From Pseudonocardiaceae bacterium YIM PH 21723 (GTDB lineage: Bacteria > Actinomycetota > Actinomycetes > Mycobacteriales > Pseudonocardiaceae), in contig QZFT01000111.1 in NCBI GenBank assembly GCA_003600225.1, positions 121,102 through 185,101 on the forward strand: DNA of 64,000 nt, given 5' to 3'. This document shows positions 52,870 to 61,669 of this stretch, one piece after another (the stretch's first letter is position 1; every line of letters starts with the position of its first letter). The notes beneath the pieces are model-generated. The model saw only the letters and a list, made by a program, of their open reading frames with translations. It was not told the DNA's origin and made no database searches. The translations under genes were made by a program, and so were the position numbers.

Positions 52870-54615
52870 TCACCTCATGGGCGCTGATCGCTTCTTCGGC
52901 CGCTGTTCCCGGTAAACCTGCCGTGCCCCGGACTCGCTGGTGCTGATCCAGGAGTCCTCCCCAGCATCTCCATCCTCGCCCAGGTGCCACCAGCCGGCCC
53001 GCACCGTCCAGAAGGTCACGACGGACTGGTCGTCCAAGACCATGTCGTGCCGGAGTAGTTCGGCCTCCTCGCCGCTGCCGCCGCGGTGGTCCTTGTCGGA
53101 GTCGAGCTGCTGTTTTGTGTAGGTGGCCGTGGTGAGTAGCGGCTGCCAGAAGGGCCGGTCGGCCGGGTCGAAGTTGTTGGCCGCCACCAGCATGTCGAGC
53201 ACCTGAACAACCTGAGCGGGTAGCGAAGCTGGCTTCGGGGCGGTGTAGTCGGCCGGTCGCCACCCGCCGATGGTGAGTTCGCCGTCGGACCACAGCTGCC
53301 AGCCTGACCGCGACCGGTGCCCGGCCACATGCACGGCGGTGACCCCCGCGGTGTGGCTCCAGCCGGCCCAGGTGTGGGGGTCGCGATTCAGCTGGGCCTG
53401 CGCGACGACCGGGTCGTCGGTGACCTCGGTCAGGTAGCCGAGGCGGCCGTCTCGCAGGATGTACCGGCCACCGGTGTCCGGCAGCTGCGGCGGTTCGGCG
53501 GCCAGGATCTTCTCCACGGTGTCGTGTCCGGTCTCCCGCAACAGGCCCGCCCGGTCGCAGGTGATCCCGGCATCGGCCAGGCGGGCCGCGTCGCTGGCCG
53601 GCCACTTCCCGCCCCTGCCCCATCGCCACCCCGCTGCCTGCCACGCGTCTTCGTCGCGTGCGAGGTAGGCGTGGGCGTCGGCCTCGGTGCCGACCAGGAC
53701 GGAGGTGCTGTAGCTGGTGATCGCCTGCAGGGTGATCCCTGCGGCGATCAGGATCCGGGCCACGTTCTCGGGGATCCCGGCGCGCTGCCACTCCGCGGTG
53801 GAGGCGTACCGGGCGGTCAGGTCGGTGACCAGCTGGCGGCGTTCGTCGGTGAGTGGATGGCGGCGCACGATGTGGCCGGGCACGTTGTTGAACGACCAGT
53901 CATCGCCGTCCATGCCGTTGTGCACAACCGTCCAAAGCCAGCCGCCAGGTTCGTCCAGGTACAACCTGTCCCCGTGCAGCGGCCGGTCATCGTGCGGCCG
54001 GATCGGTACCTGTGGGAGGCCGTCGAGGACCGCCAGAGCCGGGTCTCCCTTCGGCGGGTATTCGCTGTCGGTGACCCGGCGGCCGTAGCGCCAGCCCAGG
54101 AGCCGTTCGGTGCGCGCGGTGAGCTCGGCGCGAGCCCGCTGGTCAGCTTCGGTGTCCAGCACCTCCGCCGCTTCCTGGGCGGTGGCGGCGCGGACCTGCG
54201 CGGAGAAGTAGAAGCCGGTGTCGTCGCCGACACCGAAGCTCATGCCGTCCTCGCGGTAGAAGCGTTCCTCGGCGGTGACCACGGTGATGATCCCGGAGAC
54301 CTCACGCTGGCCACCTTGCTCGAACAGGACGACGCCCCCGGGCACGGTGTCGGCTTCCGGGCCCCCACGGCCGGTCCGCCACTGTTGCCGCGAGGTGCAG
54401 CCGGGTTCGAAGCGTTCGGTGCCGTAGTGCTCGCCGCCGCCGATCGTCCAGGTGGGCGCGTTGGCGGGATTGTGCGGATTGGGCGGGCACGGGGTTTGGT
54501 GCTCGACCTCCCACCTTGCGCCCTGGGTGTCCTGGACGGCATGCCCCTGCTGGGCGTCAACGTCCTGGCCGCAGAGGCGGCAGGGGCCGGGGTGGCGGTT
54601 GATGATGCGGCGCAC
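52870..54615 (-). CDS. large hypothetical protein with N-terminal CxxC
   Basis: A 581-residue protein from GTG 54615. The first 45 residues have CRLCGQDV and a HQTPCPP, likely a zinc knuckle. Two related-looking Trp-rich units follow (GGWLWTVVHNGMDGDDWSF near 225 and SGWQLWSDGELTIGGWRP near 440), with ENVARILIAAGI and ADAGITCDRAGLL repeats between. I know no family; such proteins occur in actinomycete accessory DNA. A GGAAGG lies about ten bases before the start. Confidence 0.6.
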   Translation of the reverse strand: MRRIINRHPGPCRLCGQDVDAQQGHAVQDTQGARWEVEHQTPCPPNPHNPANAPTWTIGGGEHYGTERFEPGCTSRQQWRTGRGGPEADTVPGGVVLFEQGGQREVSGIITVVTAEERFYREDGMSFGVGDDTGFYFSAQVRAATAQEAAEVLDTEADQRARAELTARTERLLGWRYGRRVTDSEYPPKGDPALAVLDGLPQVPIRPHDDRPLHGDRLYLDEPGGWLWTVVHNGMDGDDWSFNNVPGHIVRRHPLTDERRQLVTDLTARYASTAEWQRAGIPENVARILIAAGITLQAITSYSTSVLVGTEADAHAYLARDEDAWQAAGWRWGRGGKWPASDAARLADAGITCDRAGLLRETGHDTVEKILAAEPPQLPDTGGRYILRDGRLGYLTEVTDDPVVAQAQLNRDPHTWAGWSHTAGVTAVHVAGHRSRSGWQLWSDGELTIGGWRPADYTAPKPASLPAQVVQVLDMLVAANNFDPADRPFWQPLLTTATYTKQQLDSDKDHRGGSGEEAELLRHDMVLDDQSVVTFWTVRAGWWHLGEDGDAGEDSWISTSESGARQVYREQRPKKRSAPMR

Positions 54616-55031
54616 GCGAGTGGTCCTTCCGATCGGCGAGGGAGAGTTGCAGTCGGATCCGGGCGCACAACTGCGCCCGCGGCGGCGGTGCGACTGCGCG
54701 CCTGCATGTTTCGATCCTCACCAGGACCCTGACGAGCACGGTCAACCTGGTGCCACTGCGTATCCCCGCCTGTGCGGGAGCCACCCGCGGCCGCCGGTAA
54801 CCCGGCCACCGCGAGGAGATCAGAATACCCGGTGCCCCCGACAAGCAGCCGCGCCACACCCGAGCTGGCCGTGCCGAATCGGAACCATCCGCCTGCGACT
54901 GGTGGACACATCAGCCGCGCCGCGCGGCCAACACCAGTAGAAGGTGGCGTTGGCCGCGTATCGGCAGTCGGCCGAGTGTCCTCAAAGGACTGTTAGGGTG
55001 GGAAAATATACCGGGATTTATACCGGTGCCG
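54616..55031. other. 416-bp intergenic region
   Basis: It holds the promoter of the 54615 gene, a terminator (54923-54958), an isolated CCCCGC-rich 15-bp hairpin at 54764-54778 and AT-rich direct repeats of TATACCGG near 55008. No gene was found. Confidence 0.4.
54923..54958 (-). terminator. 10-bp-stem hairpin after the kinase-like gene
   Basis: CGCGGCCAAC (54923-54932) pairs perfectly with 54949-54958 around 16 bases, 73 bases beyond the stop at 55032. It probably ends the minus-strand operon that begins at 57308. Confidence 0.65.
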
Positions 55032-55697
55032 TCATAGCCGCACGAACTGGTGCGGTTTCCCGGAGGCAGCATCCACACGATCGACCGCTGTCCCCGTAAC
55101 CACGCGTGGGCTGGTGAAGTGCAGCTGGTGCCAGCCCTCGCCGGCCAGCCCACCCAGGCTGTGCCCGATCTCGTCGTGCATCCGGGCGATCACATGAGCG
55201 GGTACTCGGCGGGCGAAGCCGCTGAGGCCGGGCCGGGGATCACGCTGGCTGTTGCGCTCCAGACAGATCGCCAGGGGTGGATGCAGGACGACAGCGACCG
55301 GCCGGGCCCGCATCTCGGCGGCCAACCGGAGAAGATCGAGTCGGTGCGGCTTCTCGGCGTTCGTCGCATTCCACACGACCGATAGCCCGGCCTCCAGGAG
55401 GTAGCGGGCCACGTTCAGCCCGAGCGTGACCGCCTCATCGGTCACCGACTGGTCCGCTTCATCACCGACCGGTGAACACAGTCCGCGTAGGCCATCCAGG
55501 CTGATCGAGATCATGCCCGGCAGGTACCGGGAGATCCAGGTGTCCTTACCACTACCGGGACAGCCGATCATCGTCACCAGCGAAGGCCAGCCCGGCAACT
55601 CCTTCCTGCTGGGCATCAGGCCCAGCGCCCGGCGGACCCTCTCGCTCTCCAGGCCGAGCACCGCGTCCTGCTCGGCCGCCAGATGCCGGCCGCTCAT
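55032..55697 (-). CDS. polynucleotide-kinase-like AAA ATPase
   Basis: A 221-residue P-loop protein. Walker A GCPGSGKDTW lies at 45-54, SISLDGLRGLC near 63 is the substrate/Walker B-side strand, and VVWNATNAEK near 117 matches the D-x-T-N region of T4-PNK-type kinases. The lid helix is RVPAHVIARMHDEI. It probably phosphorylates a nucleic acid end or small molecule. ATG 55697 overlaps the stop of the GGDEF gene (ATGA). It is the last gene of the operon. Confidence 0.75.
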   Translation of the reverse strand: MSGRHLAAEQDAVLGLESERVRRALGLMPSRKELPGWPSLVTMIGCPGSGKDTWISRYLPGMISISLDGLRGLCSPVGDEADQSVTDEAVTLGLNVARYLLEAGLSVVWNATNAEKPHRLDLLRLAAEMRARPVAVVLHPPLAICLERNSQRDPRPGLSGFARRVPAHVIARMHDEIGHSLGGLAGEGWHQLHFTSPRVVTGTAVDRVDAASGKPHQFVRL

Positions 55698-56401
55698 CGG
55701 GTCACCTCCACCGGACCGGCCACCCTCGCGCGATCCCGGTACCGCCTGCGCGGGCTGGGAACTCCGGCGAACACCGCGGCGGTGTCCGTGCCCGGATCGA
55801 AGCGATAAGTCCCCAGGCCCTGGAACTTGGCCTGGTACATGGAGAAGTCCGCCGCAGGCAACGCGACCTGCAGAGGCTGATCGCTGTCGGGCAGATCGGC
55901 CAGGCACACGATGCCGATGGACACCCCGACCACGAGCCCGTGCGGGACCTGGACCGACAGGGCAGGTGCCAGCTGATCGACAACCGGCAACCAGGCCCCG
56001 TCCCAGGGCACCAGCGCGACGAACTCGTCACCCCCGAGCCGCCCGATCAGCGCCTCCTTGCCCAGCACGTCGCGCAGCTGCTGGGTGAAGGTGGCCAGAA
56101 CCCAGTCCCCCACCTGATGGCCGAGGGTGTCGTTGACCGGTTTGAATTTATCCAGATCTAGCAGCCACAACGACCAGCCTGCCCGGTCAGCACCGAGTTC
56201 CCGCAGTTTCTGTGCGGCCAGGTCCTCCCACGGTTCGCGGCGCAGAAGACCGGTGGTCCGGTCGTGCTGGGCTTCGGTGAGCTGTTGTTTCTGCTGGTCA
56301 ACTTGCCTGCGAAGCCCGTGGGCGTAGTAGGCCAGCGCGGCGGAGCCGGTGACCCCGAGCGCCGCCGCGAACGGCAACAGCCGCGTGGTGGGCATGCTCA
56401 T
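55694..56401 (-). CDS. small membrane-anchored diguanylate cyclase
   Basis: A 235-residue protein: one membrane helix (about 8-28), a short helical linker (QKQQLTEAQHDRTTG), then a GGDEF domain with RLGGDEF at 121-127 and LDLDKFKPVND near 81. There is no inhibitory RxxD site. The last 30 residues are Arg-rich. It is coupled to both neighbours (TGATG upstream, ATGA downstream), so its product level is tied to a kinase-like partner, an uncommon pairing. Confidence 0.85.
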   Translation of the reverse strand: MSMPTTRLLPFAAALGVTGSAALAYYAHGLRRQVDQQKQQLTEAQHDRTTGLLRREPWEDLAAQKLRELGADRAGWSLWLLDLDKFKPVNDTLGHQVGDWVLATFTQQLRDVLGKEALIGRLGGDEFVALVPWDGAWLPVVDQLAPALSVQVPHGLVVGVSIGIVCLADLPDSDQPLQVALPAADFSMYQAKFQGLGTYRFDPGTDTAAVFAGVPSPRRRYRDRARVAGPVEVTR

Positions 56402-56991
56402 CACGTCAACCCCCCGAACCGCAGCACGCTGGCCGCCGGGCCGAGCGCGTCGGACAGGGCGGATTCCAGCTCGCCGAGCAGGTCCTCCCGCTCCCAGCGG
56501 GCCGTGACCAGCTTGTCCAGCAGTGAGCCCGCGGCCTGCTCGATCTCCGAGTCCGCCCGCATCCGGTCGACACTGTTCTCCCGGGCATCGGCGACTTCCA
56601 TCAACGCCCGCAGAATCCGCGCCTCCGGATCCAGGCGATCGATCGACCGGCCCGGAGGCAGCACCGCCGGCGCGAATTCGGCGTGGCACACCGCGATCAA
56701 GCCCTCGTTCGACGCCGCCCACAACCCCAGCATCGCCCAGCGCTCACTGTCCGCCTCCGGCACCAGACCCGCGAGCTGCTCCTGCGCGAACCGGCGAGTG
56801 CGCAGCAACCGCAGACAGACCTTGCGATGCTGACGCTCCAGCCACAGCTGCTCCAGCGTGTACATCGCCCACGGACCGCATACCGCCTCCAGCGCGTCCA
56901 GGGACCAGGTGGTGAGGTTGTCAGCGGCGTCGCCGAGCACATCCAGCAGGGTGTAGCGCGCCTGCTCACCTGAAGACAGCGACATGGTCAT
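56401..56991 (-). CDS. helical hypothetical protein of the GGDEF operon
   Basis: A 196-residue protein from ATG 56991, overlapping the previous stop (TGATG). It is almost all helical, rich in Leu, Ala, Glu and Arg (LEQLWLERQHRKVCLRLLRT, ARILRALMEVADAREN), with two or three Cys. No membrane helix. It may be a scaffold or sensor for the cyclase. Not recognised. Confidence 0.65.
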   Translation of the reverse strand: MTMSLSSGEQARYTLLDVLGDAADNLTTWSLDALEAVCGPWAMYTLEQLWLERQHRKVCLRLLRTRRFAQEQLAGLVPEADSERWAMLGLWAASNEGLIAVCHAEFAPAVLPPGRSIDRLDPEARILRALMEVADARENSVDRMRADSEIEQAAGSLLDKLVTARWEREDLLGELESALSDALGPAASVLRFGGLT

Positions 56992-57308
56992 CACGCCACC
57001 GCCGCATGCAGGTCGCCGATCACCCGGAGCATGCCGAGATGCATCGCGTCGGCTACGAGCAGACCGAGCTGGTCAGAAAGGCCCGGAAAAAGCCGAGCCG
57101 GGTCAGCGCCGTCGGACACGCCGGCCATCACCGCGGCCAGCAGCTCCTGCCGTGCCGCAACCCGCAGTTCGTAGTCGTTGATCCCCAGGAGCCGGTCCGG
57201 ATCGAACTCCAGTTCAGCCAACCGCTGGACCAGCAGACCTATCTGCACATGCACGCGCTGCTCGGCAGTGCCGGGCGCATTCGCATCAAACAGCACAGTA
57301 CGAGACAA
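56991..57308 (-). CDS. small hypothetical protein, TTG start
   Basis: A 105-residue protein whose only well-placed start is TTG 57308, seven bases after GGAG. It is helical (EQRVHVQIGLLVQRLAELEF, DQLGLLVADAMHLGMLRVIG). It is the first gene of the four-gene operon and overlaps the next start. Function unknown. Confidence 0.6.
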   Translation of the reverse strand: MSRTVLFDANAPGTAEQRVHVQIGLLVQRLAELEFDPDRLLGINDYELRVAARQELLAAVMAGVSDGADPARLFPGLSDQLGLLVADAMHLGMLRVIGDLHAAVA

Positions 57309-57391
57309 TGGATACTCCGTTCACCCGTGAGCGGTAGCCGGTCAGTGGCGGCTGGACCTCAGAAATCGGGCCGCCCTGGCCGGTGCTTTTA

Positions 57392-57691
57392 TCAGCTGGA
57401 GCCGTAGCCCAGCTCGATCAACTTGTTCTTGAAGGCTTCGACGGTCTCGGTATCTGCCGGGTTCGCATCCAGGAGTCCTCGGACCAGCGCCTCTTGCGCT
57501 CGTTGGACACCCAGAAGCAAGCCCGTACGAACCGTTCTGTTCCCGAACCTTCGGGTTTTCCCGCCTGGCCCGTACACCGCGGCCAGTACATGCGCCGCTT
57601 CGTCAAGCTCCAGCACGATGCGGGCTTCCACCGCGAGTTCTCCGCCCACAGCGGAAGAACCGGGCTGGCCAGATTCGCGGGACGGGGGCAT
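57392..57691 (-). CDS. small hypothetical protein
   Basis: A 99-residue protein from ATG 57691 behind GGGAGG; ATG 57697 is in frame but too close to it. It is helical in its second half (RAQEALVRGLLDANPADTET, FKNKLIELGYG). It lies 83 bp upstream of the GGDEF operon on the same strand and 36 bp from a perfect palindrome that probably controls it. Confidence 0.6.
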   Translation of the reverse strand: MPPSRESGQPGSSAVGGELAVEARIVLELDEAAHVLAAVYGPGGKTRRFGNRTVRTGLLLGVQRAQEALVRGLLDANPADTETVEAFKNKLIELGYGSS

Positions 57692-57726
57692 ACACATCCT
57701 CCCTAGTCTCTAAAAGGCCCCTCAGG

Positions 57727-57758
57727 TAGATTATCTGCATGATCGTGCAGATAATCTA
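57727..57758. promoter_or_regulatory. 13-bp-arm perfect palindromic operator
   Basis: TAGATTATCTGCA, a six-base centre TGATCG, and the exact complement of the first arm. It is AT-rich, while its surroundings are GC-rich, and starts 36 bp before the ATG at 57691. The length and symmetry match a dimeric regulator site, likely covering the promoter of the 57691 gene. Confidence 0.75.
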
Positions 57759-58317
57759 GTCTGCGTTAGAGTTAATCGCTGACAGTACCTAGATCATGCC
57801 AGCCGTTGATTCGGAGAGAGCGATGCGGCCGAAAGGGGAGGAAATGCGAGAAGGGGGTGGCGGTTCATTGCTATCGGTAGTCGGCCGTGCCGAGTCTGCA
57901 TCCGCAATCCTGACTCTGGTGCTCCATCTGAGTGATAAGAAGCCGCACGTTCACACGAATGTCACGAACACTGAGTCAATTCCGCTAACCTTCACGCACG
58001 GTAATCGACTCTCCGTCGGGCACTTGGGGGCGTTTGTAGTGCTAGAGGGCCACATTCTCACGCAGCGAGGTGATCATTCTGCTACCGCGAGATCGCAGGC
58101 GATTACCTTTAGTGATTCCTTCAGGTCGAAGTCGCTTGGCGCAGCAGTCCACAGTGGAGCGGCAGTGTGGCTGATGATGGACATCGCTCCTGCCAGCATC
58201 GCAAGGTGTTCCGCCGTCTGTGAGGTGGCCAGCGAGAACCGGTCAACGACTCAACAAAAATTGGATCTTGAAGCGTTCGGCGAGTCGGCGTGTATCAGAT
58301 ACAGGGAGTCTGACAGG
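57759..58317. other. 559-bp AT-richer stretch before the 58318 gene
   Basis: The GC content is lower here than elsewhere. The frame of the next gene stays open back to 57796, with a GGGGAGG at 57834-57840 directly before ATG 57844. Protein-like composition is poor, so I treat it as upstream DNA, but a longer product cannot be excluded. Confidence 0.35.
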
Positions 58318-58836
58318 ATGCTGCGCATGCCAGGAGGTAGGAACAGCAAGGGCACGCGCATCGCGTTTAGGACGTATCAGGTCGCAGACGACATCGCGGC
58401 GCAGTACGTTCGCGCAGCGCGGCGCTGGAAATACAAGCATGCGGGCGATCTGCTCGCCGTGACGATCTCCCTGCTGCATGATGCGGTGCTCCCAGAGGTT
58501 GAGACAGCTGAAGGCACGCTGCGATCAGCCAAGACCGTGCTGCCCCAGATCTTTCGACTTTCCGAGGAATGCGCTGCGGCGGTCGATACGCGCATCGACA
58601 TGCACAACATGCGTGTCGGCCAGCAACTGAGCTTGCTACCCCGCCCGGGCGTAGCCGTCCAGAACGATGATGGCGTTGGTGTGGCAGCCGGCCAGTTGTC
58701 GCGAGCGCGCTATATCGCTGACTGCCTTGACGAGATGACGCGGCTGATCAACATGAACGGCCGGATCGACATGGTCGAGCAGTGGAGGCGTTTGCAGGAC
58801 AAGAAGAACAGGCAGGTGACGCTGTTGGCGTCGTAA
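58318..58836 (+). CDS. hypothetical protein, possibly DNA-binding
   Basis: A 172-residue protein from ATG 58318 (GGGAG nine bases upstream), or from ATG 58327. The N-terminal half is basic (GGRNSKGTRIAFRTYQVADD, ARRWKYKHAGDLLAV) and helical and could bind DNA; the end is helical too (DMVEQWRRLQDKKNRQ). It precedes the replication genes and is followed by a terminator, so a partition or copy-control role is possible but only inferred from place. Confidence 0.5.
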   Translation: MLRMPGGRNSKGTRIAFRTYQVADDIAAQYVRAARRWKYKHAGDLLAVTISLLHDAVLPEVETAEGTLRSAKTVLPQIFRLSEECAAAVDTRIDMHNMRVGQQLSLLPRPGVAVQNDDGVGVAAGQLSRARYIADCLDEMTRLINMNGRIDMVEQWRRLQDKKNRQVTLLAS

Positions 58837-58844
58837 ACGACGAA

Positions 58845-58883
58845 AGGCGGCCACCGCTCTCCTGGCCGAGAGCAATGCCGCCT
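58845..58883 (+). terminator. hairpin after the 58318 gene
   Basis: AGGCGG (58845-58850) pairs with CCGCCT (58878-58883), and inside it GCTCTC pairs with GAGAGC. It follows the stop by eight bases. Another stem (GAGAAGC with GCTTCTC, and AGTTG with CAACT) lies at 58924-58957. Confidence 0.65.
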
Positions 58884-59218
58884 GACTATCGCATCGCGCG
58901 GGGGTTAGTCACCTGCCCGATGAGAGAAGCAAAAGAGTTGGAGCTCAACTGCTTCTCATTCAGTTGTTCCCCGTTCGGATCGTAAGTCCGGGCCGGGGTC
59001 CTACTTACCACCCCGTGAAAGGTGGCCTTTCCTATGCTCGCGTGTAGCCCCAGGGTACTGGCGTACCCGAAAAACGCCAACATTAGATTTCCGTTTCGTG
59101 ATGTAAGTCCTGGTCAGAGCACGCGCTACCGCGTGTCGCGTGAGGGTCGCACTCCGCAGTCGCAGACCAAATCCGCAGCTCAGACCCAGTTTTCTCAGTC
59201 GGGTGGGCATGACTCGCC

Positions 59219-59353
59219 ATGACTCCAGAATCTTCCTGCCAGCAGTCCTCTGATCAGGGGAAACAGCTGGTAGCAGGGGCGGAGCCTGCCCAAAAACAGG
59301 CGTCAGCACCCTATGACTTCACCCATACGGCGTACGCCGGAGCGGGTCGATGA
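59219..59353 (+). CDS. 44-residue leader ORF of the replication operon
   Basis: ATG 59219 opens a 44-residue hydrophilic frame (MTPESSCQQSSDQGK...) whose stop overlaps the ATG of the Rep-like gene (ATGA). There is a GGGTGGG nearby upstream. It could be a translational coupler setting Rep levels. Confidence 0.4.
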   Translation: MTPESSCQQSSDQGKQLVAGAEPAQKQASAPYDFTHTAYAGAGR

Positions 59354-61383
59354 CCGCTGCCGACTTCTCGCGCGACGAGGACCGGCAGCAGGGACAGCAC
59401 GACACGATGACGCTGTCCTGCGCCGACCAACCGCGCCCCGAGTACGCCGAGGAGACGCCGGCCAAGCCGGTGTACGACGGCCCGTGCGCAACCTGCCACG
59501 TGGCTCCCGGCCGCCACCGGGGCACGCGGCTGCGCGCGATCGTGTGCGGCCGGTGTTGGTCGGCGCACGGCGGGAAGCCGGCCGCGGGGGAGATCGGCCC
59601 GGCCCCGCTGGTCACCGTTCCCCTGCGCTACCCGTCCGGGCAGCAGCACTGGACCCGGGCTTTGGCCCGCGCCCAGTGGGTCCAGGACATCCGGGTGGAC
59701 GGCAACCGGCACCTGCTCAAGATCGCCCGCGTGCTGGCCCGCTACGCCGGCTGGGAGTCCATGGAGACCCGGCCGACCTGGGCGGTGATCGAGCGCAAGA
59801 CGGGGCTGTCGCGCGTGACGATCCAGCGCTGGCTCCAGGAACTCAAGGTCCGCGGCTGGATCCGTGTGGTGGAGACCGGCTCCACCCCGGTCACCCGGGG
59901 CGCGATGGCCCTGATCCTGCCCGACGGCCAGACCAACCGGGACAAGGGCAACCGGGCCGCGGTCTACGCCCTGCAGATCCCCTTCACCGCGGACGAGGCC
60001 GTGGTCTGGGCTGTCCAGGTGACCACCGAGCAGTTCGAGCAGGCCGCCGTGCAGCCTGCCGAGCTCGTTGCGGAGGCCCACGCCGAGCTGGAAGCCAGCA
60101 AGCGCCGTGACGCGGCCGTCGAGCGGTGCCAGCACCTCCTGCGGCGGGCCCTCGACAGTGTGTACGCCGACGACGCCCAAGCGCTCTACGCGCAGGTACG
60201 CGAGCTGATCGCCACCTACGAGATCACCTCCGAGGAAGCCGACGGCGAGCAGCACCAGGACGAGCGCGACGGGTTCGCTCTGCAGCGTCGTATCCGGGAA
60301 CGCGACCCCCGGGAAATGGCCGCCTACATGGCCGATTACCAGGCCAAACTGGCTGCGGAGTGCTCGGCTTCTGGGGATAAAAAGGGGTCTCCTTCCGTGA
60401 CTTTTCCTAAGGAAAAGTCACGGAAGGTGGGTAGTCACCATGCGCAGGCGCGCGTGGTTGTGGATGACCACGGAAAACTCCCTGATCCGTCGGTGTTGAA
60501 CTGCCAAAACGAGGCCCTCCGGGCCCGCATCGACGAGGAGAGGTCAGGACGGAACTGGGGTGCCGAGGTTCCGGTCACCGAGTTCGAAATGCTCGCTGCG
60601 GCCGACTGGTTGCGCCGCAGGCTGACGATCTTCGGGAAGCTGGGCAGAAAAGCCGTCCGGCGCCGGTGCAGGGCTTTCTGGCGCCGTGGCTGGTCCGGAC
60701 GCGATTTCGTGCACGCGGTGGACCATCTGCCCGGCGCGTTCGGCCGGATCCAGGGCCAGTCCCGGGTCCCCGGTGACGGGCTCAACCTGCACGAGGCCGC
60801 GACCTGGGTTAACCGGCGGCTGGACGCCTGGCGCCACCCGGACACAGGCCGCCCGCTGCGAGGTCACTACCAGGACAAACAACGCAGCATCGCGCTGTCC
60901 GCCGGTTCGCCGGAGAAGCTGACCGCCGTCCACGGGGCTGCGGCGTTGCGGGTGCTGGGCCAGGACGAGGTGCTCGCCGGTGTCCGGCTCACCCCCGGCC
61001 GCGTCGCCGAGTTCGGCCGCCGCGTCGCCGACCAGATGCGCCGCAAGCCTGATCCTGCCGCCGAGCCGGAGCCCGTCAGCACGACGGTGATCGCCCCCCA
61101 TAACCGGGAGAAGATCACCGATTCGCTGCGGGAGGTTCAGGACAAGAAGGCTCGCCGTCAGGCCGAGGCCGAGCGGCACCAGCAGGTCATGGACCAGCAC
61201 CGCGAGGGGATCGCCCAGGCCCGCGCCCGCATCGCCGCCAACACCGGGCACACCGACGTGCCGCTCGCGCCCTCGGCCACCTCCGGCATGACCGCCGAAC
61301 AACGGGCCGAGCACACCCGCCGCCACGGCGCCCCGGCCCGCAAGGCCAGCAGGTCCATCCGGAGGCTACGCCGTGCCCGATAA
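59350..61383 (+). CDS. replication-initiator-like protein with zinc finger and HTH
   Basis: A 677-residue protein. CATC at 46-49 and CGRC at 66-69 form a zinc knuckle. Residues about 140-175 are a winged helix-turn-helix (TWAVIERKTGLSRVTIQRWL), similar to initiators of actinomycete plasmids. A long charged helical middle, a second conserved-looking block about 415-510 (TIFGKLGRKAVRRRCRAFWR), and a basic C-terminal tail follow. It is coupled to the CxxC protein and primase gene downstream. The initiator role is inferred from this operon and the palindromes beyond. Confidence 0.65.
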   Translation: MTAADFSRDEDRQQGQHDTMTLSCADQPRPEYAEETPAKPVYDGPCATCHVAPGRHRGTRLRAIVCGRCWSAHGGKPAAGEIGPAPLVTVPLRYPSGQQHWTRALARAQWVQDIRVDGNRHLLKIARVLARYAGWESMETRPTWAVIERKTGLSRVTIQRWLQELKVRGWIRVVETGSTPVTRGAMALILPDGQTNRDKGNRAAVYALQIPFTADEAVVWAVQVTTEQFEQAAVQPAELVAEAHAELEASKRRDAAVERCQHLLRRALDSVYADDAQALYAQVRELIATYEITSEEADGEQHQDERDGFALQRRIRERDPREMAAYMADYQAKLAAECSASGDKKGSPSVTFPKEKSRKVGSHHAQARVVVDDHGKLPDPSVLNCQNEALRARIDEERSGRNWGAEVPVTEFEMLAAADWLRRRLTIFGKLGRKAVRRRCRAFWRRGWSGRDFVHAVDHLPGAFGRIQGQSRVPGDGLNLHEAATWVNRRLDAWRHPDTGRPLRGHYQDKQRSIALSAGSPEKLTAVHGAAALRVLGQDEVLAGVRLTPGRVAEFGRRVADQMRRKPDPAAEPEPVSTTVIAPHNREKITDSLREVQDKKARRQAEAERHQQVMDQHREGIAQARARIAANTGHTDVPLAPSATSGMTAEQRAEHTRRHGAPARKASRSIRRLRRAR

Positions 61384-61669
61384 CCCCACCCCGCTCACCG
61401 ACAAGCCCGGATCCCGACCGCGATCAGTAGCGACCTCACCGGCCCCCGACCGGGAACACGCCGATCACACCGACCCCGTGCGGCCAGGGGACAGCCACGT
61501 GAGCGGCACGGCGGACACCTGTTTCCACTGTTCAGCCAAGGTCCGAGTGCCCGGCGGCAGCGGGTCGGTCCGGCGGGAACACCGGGTAGCCCATACCGAG
61601 CCGGGACCCGGGCCGCAACAACACCAGGCCAGCCCATCGGCGGCCGGGCCTCAGGTGGTCGCGCCATGA
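61373..61669 (+). CDS. small CxxC protein of the replication operon
   Basis: A 98-residue Pro/Ser/His-rich protein from GTG 61373, overlapping the Rep-like gene by 11 bases; its stop overlaps the primase start (ATGA). A CFHC pair at 50-53 is the only feature. Its coupling at both ends argues that it is made; it may be disordered except around a metal site. Confidence 0.5.
   Translation: MPDNPTPLTDKPGSRPRSVATSPAPDREHADHTDPVRPGDSHVSGTADTCFHCSAKVRVPGGSGSVRREHRVAHTEPGPGPQQHQASPSAAGPQVVAP

Noticed and set aside
53317..54732. 471-codon plus-strand frame
   Set aside because: It is antisense to the 52870-54615 gene, without ribosome site or domain.
54764..54778. CCCCGCCTGTGCGGG hairpin resembling part of a type I-E CRISPR repeat
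   Set aside because: Only one copy was found, with no spacers and no cas genes in the window.
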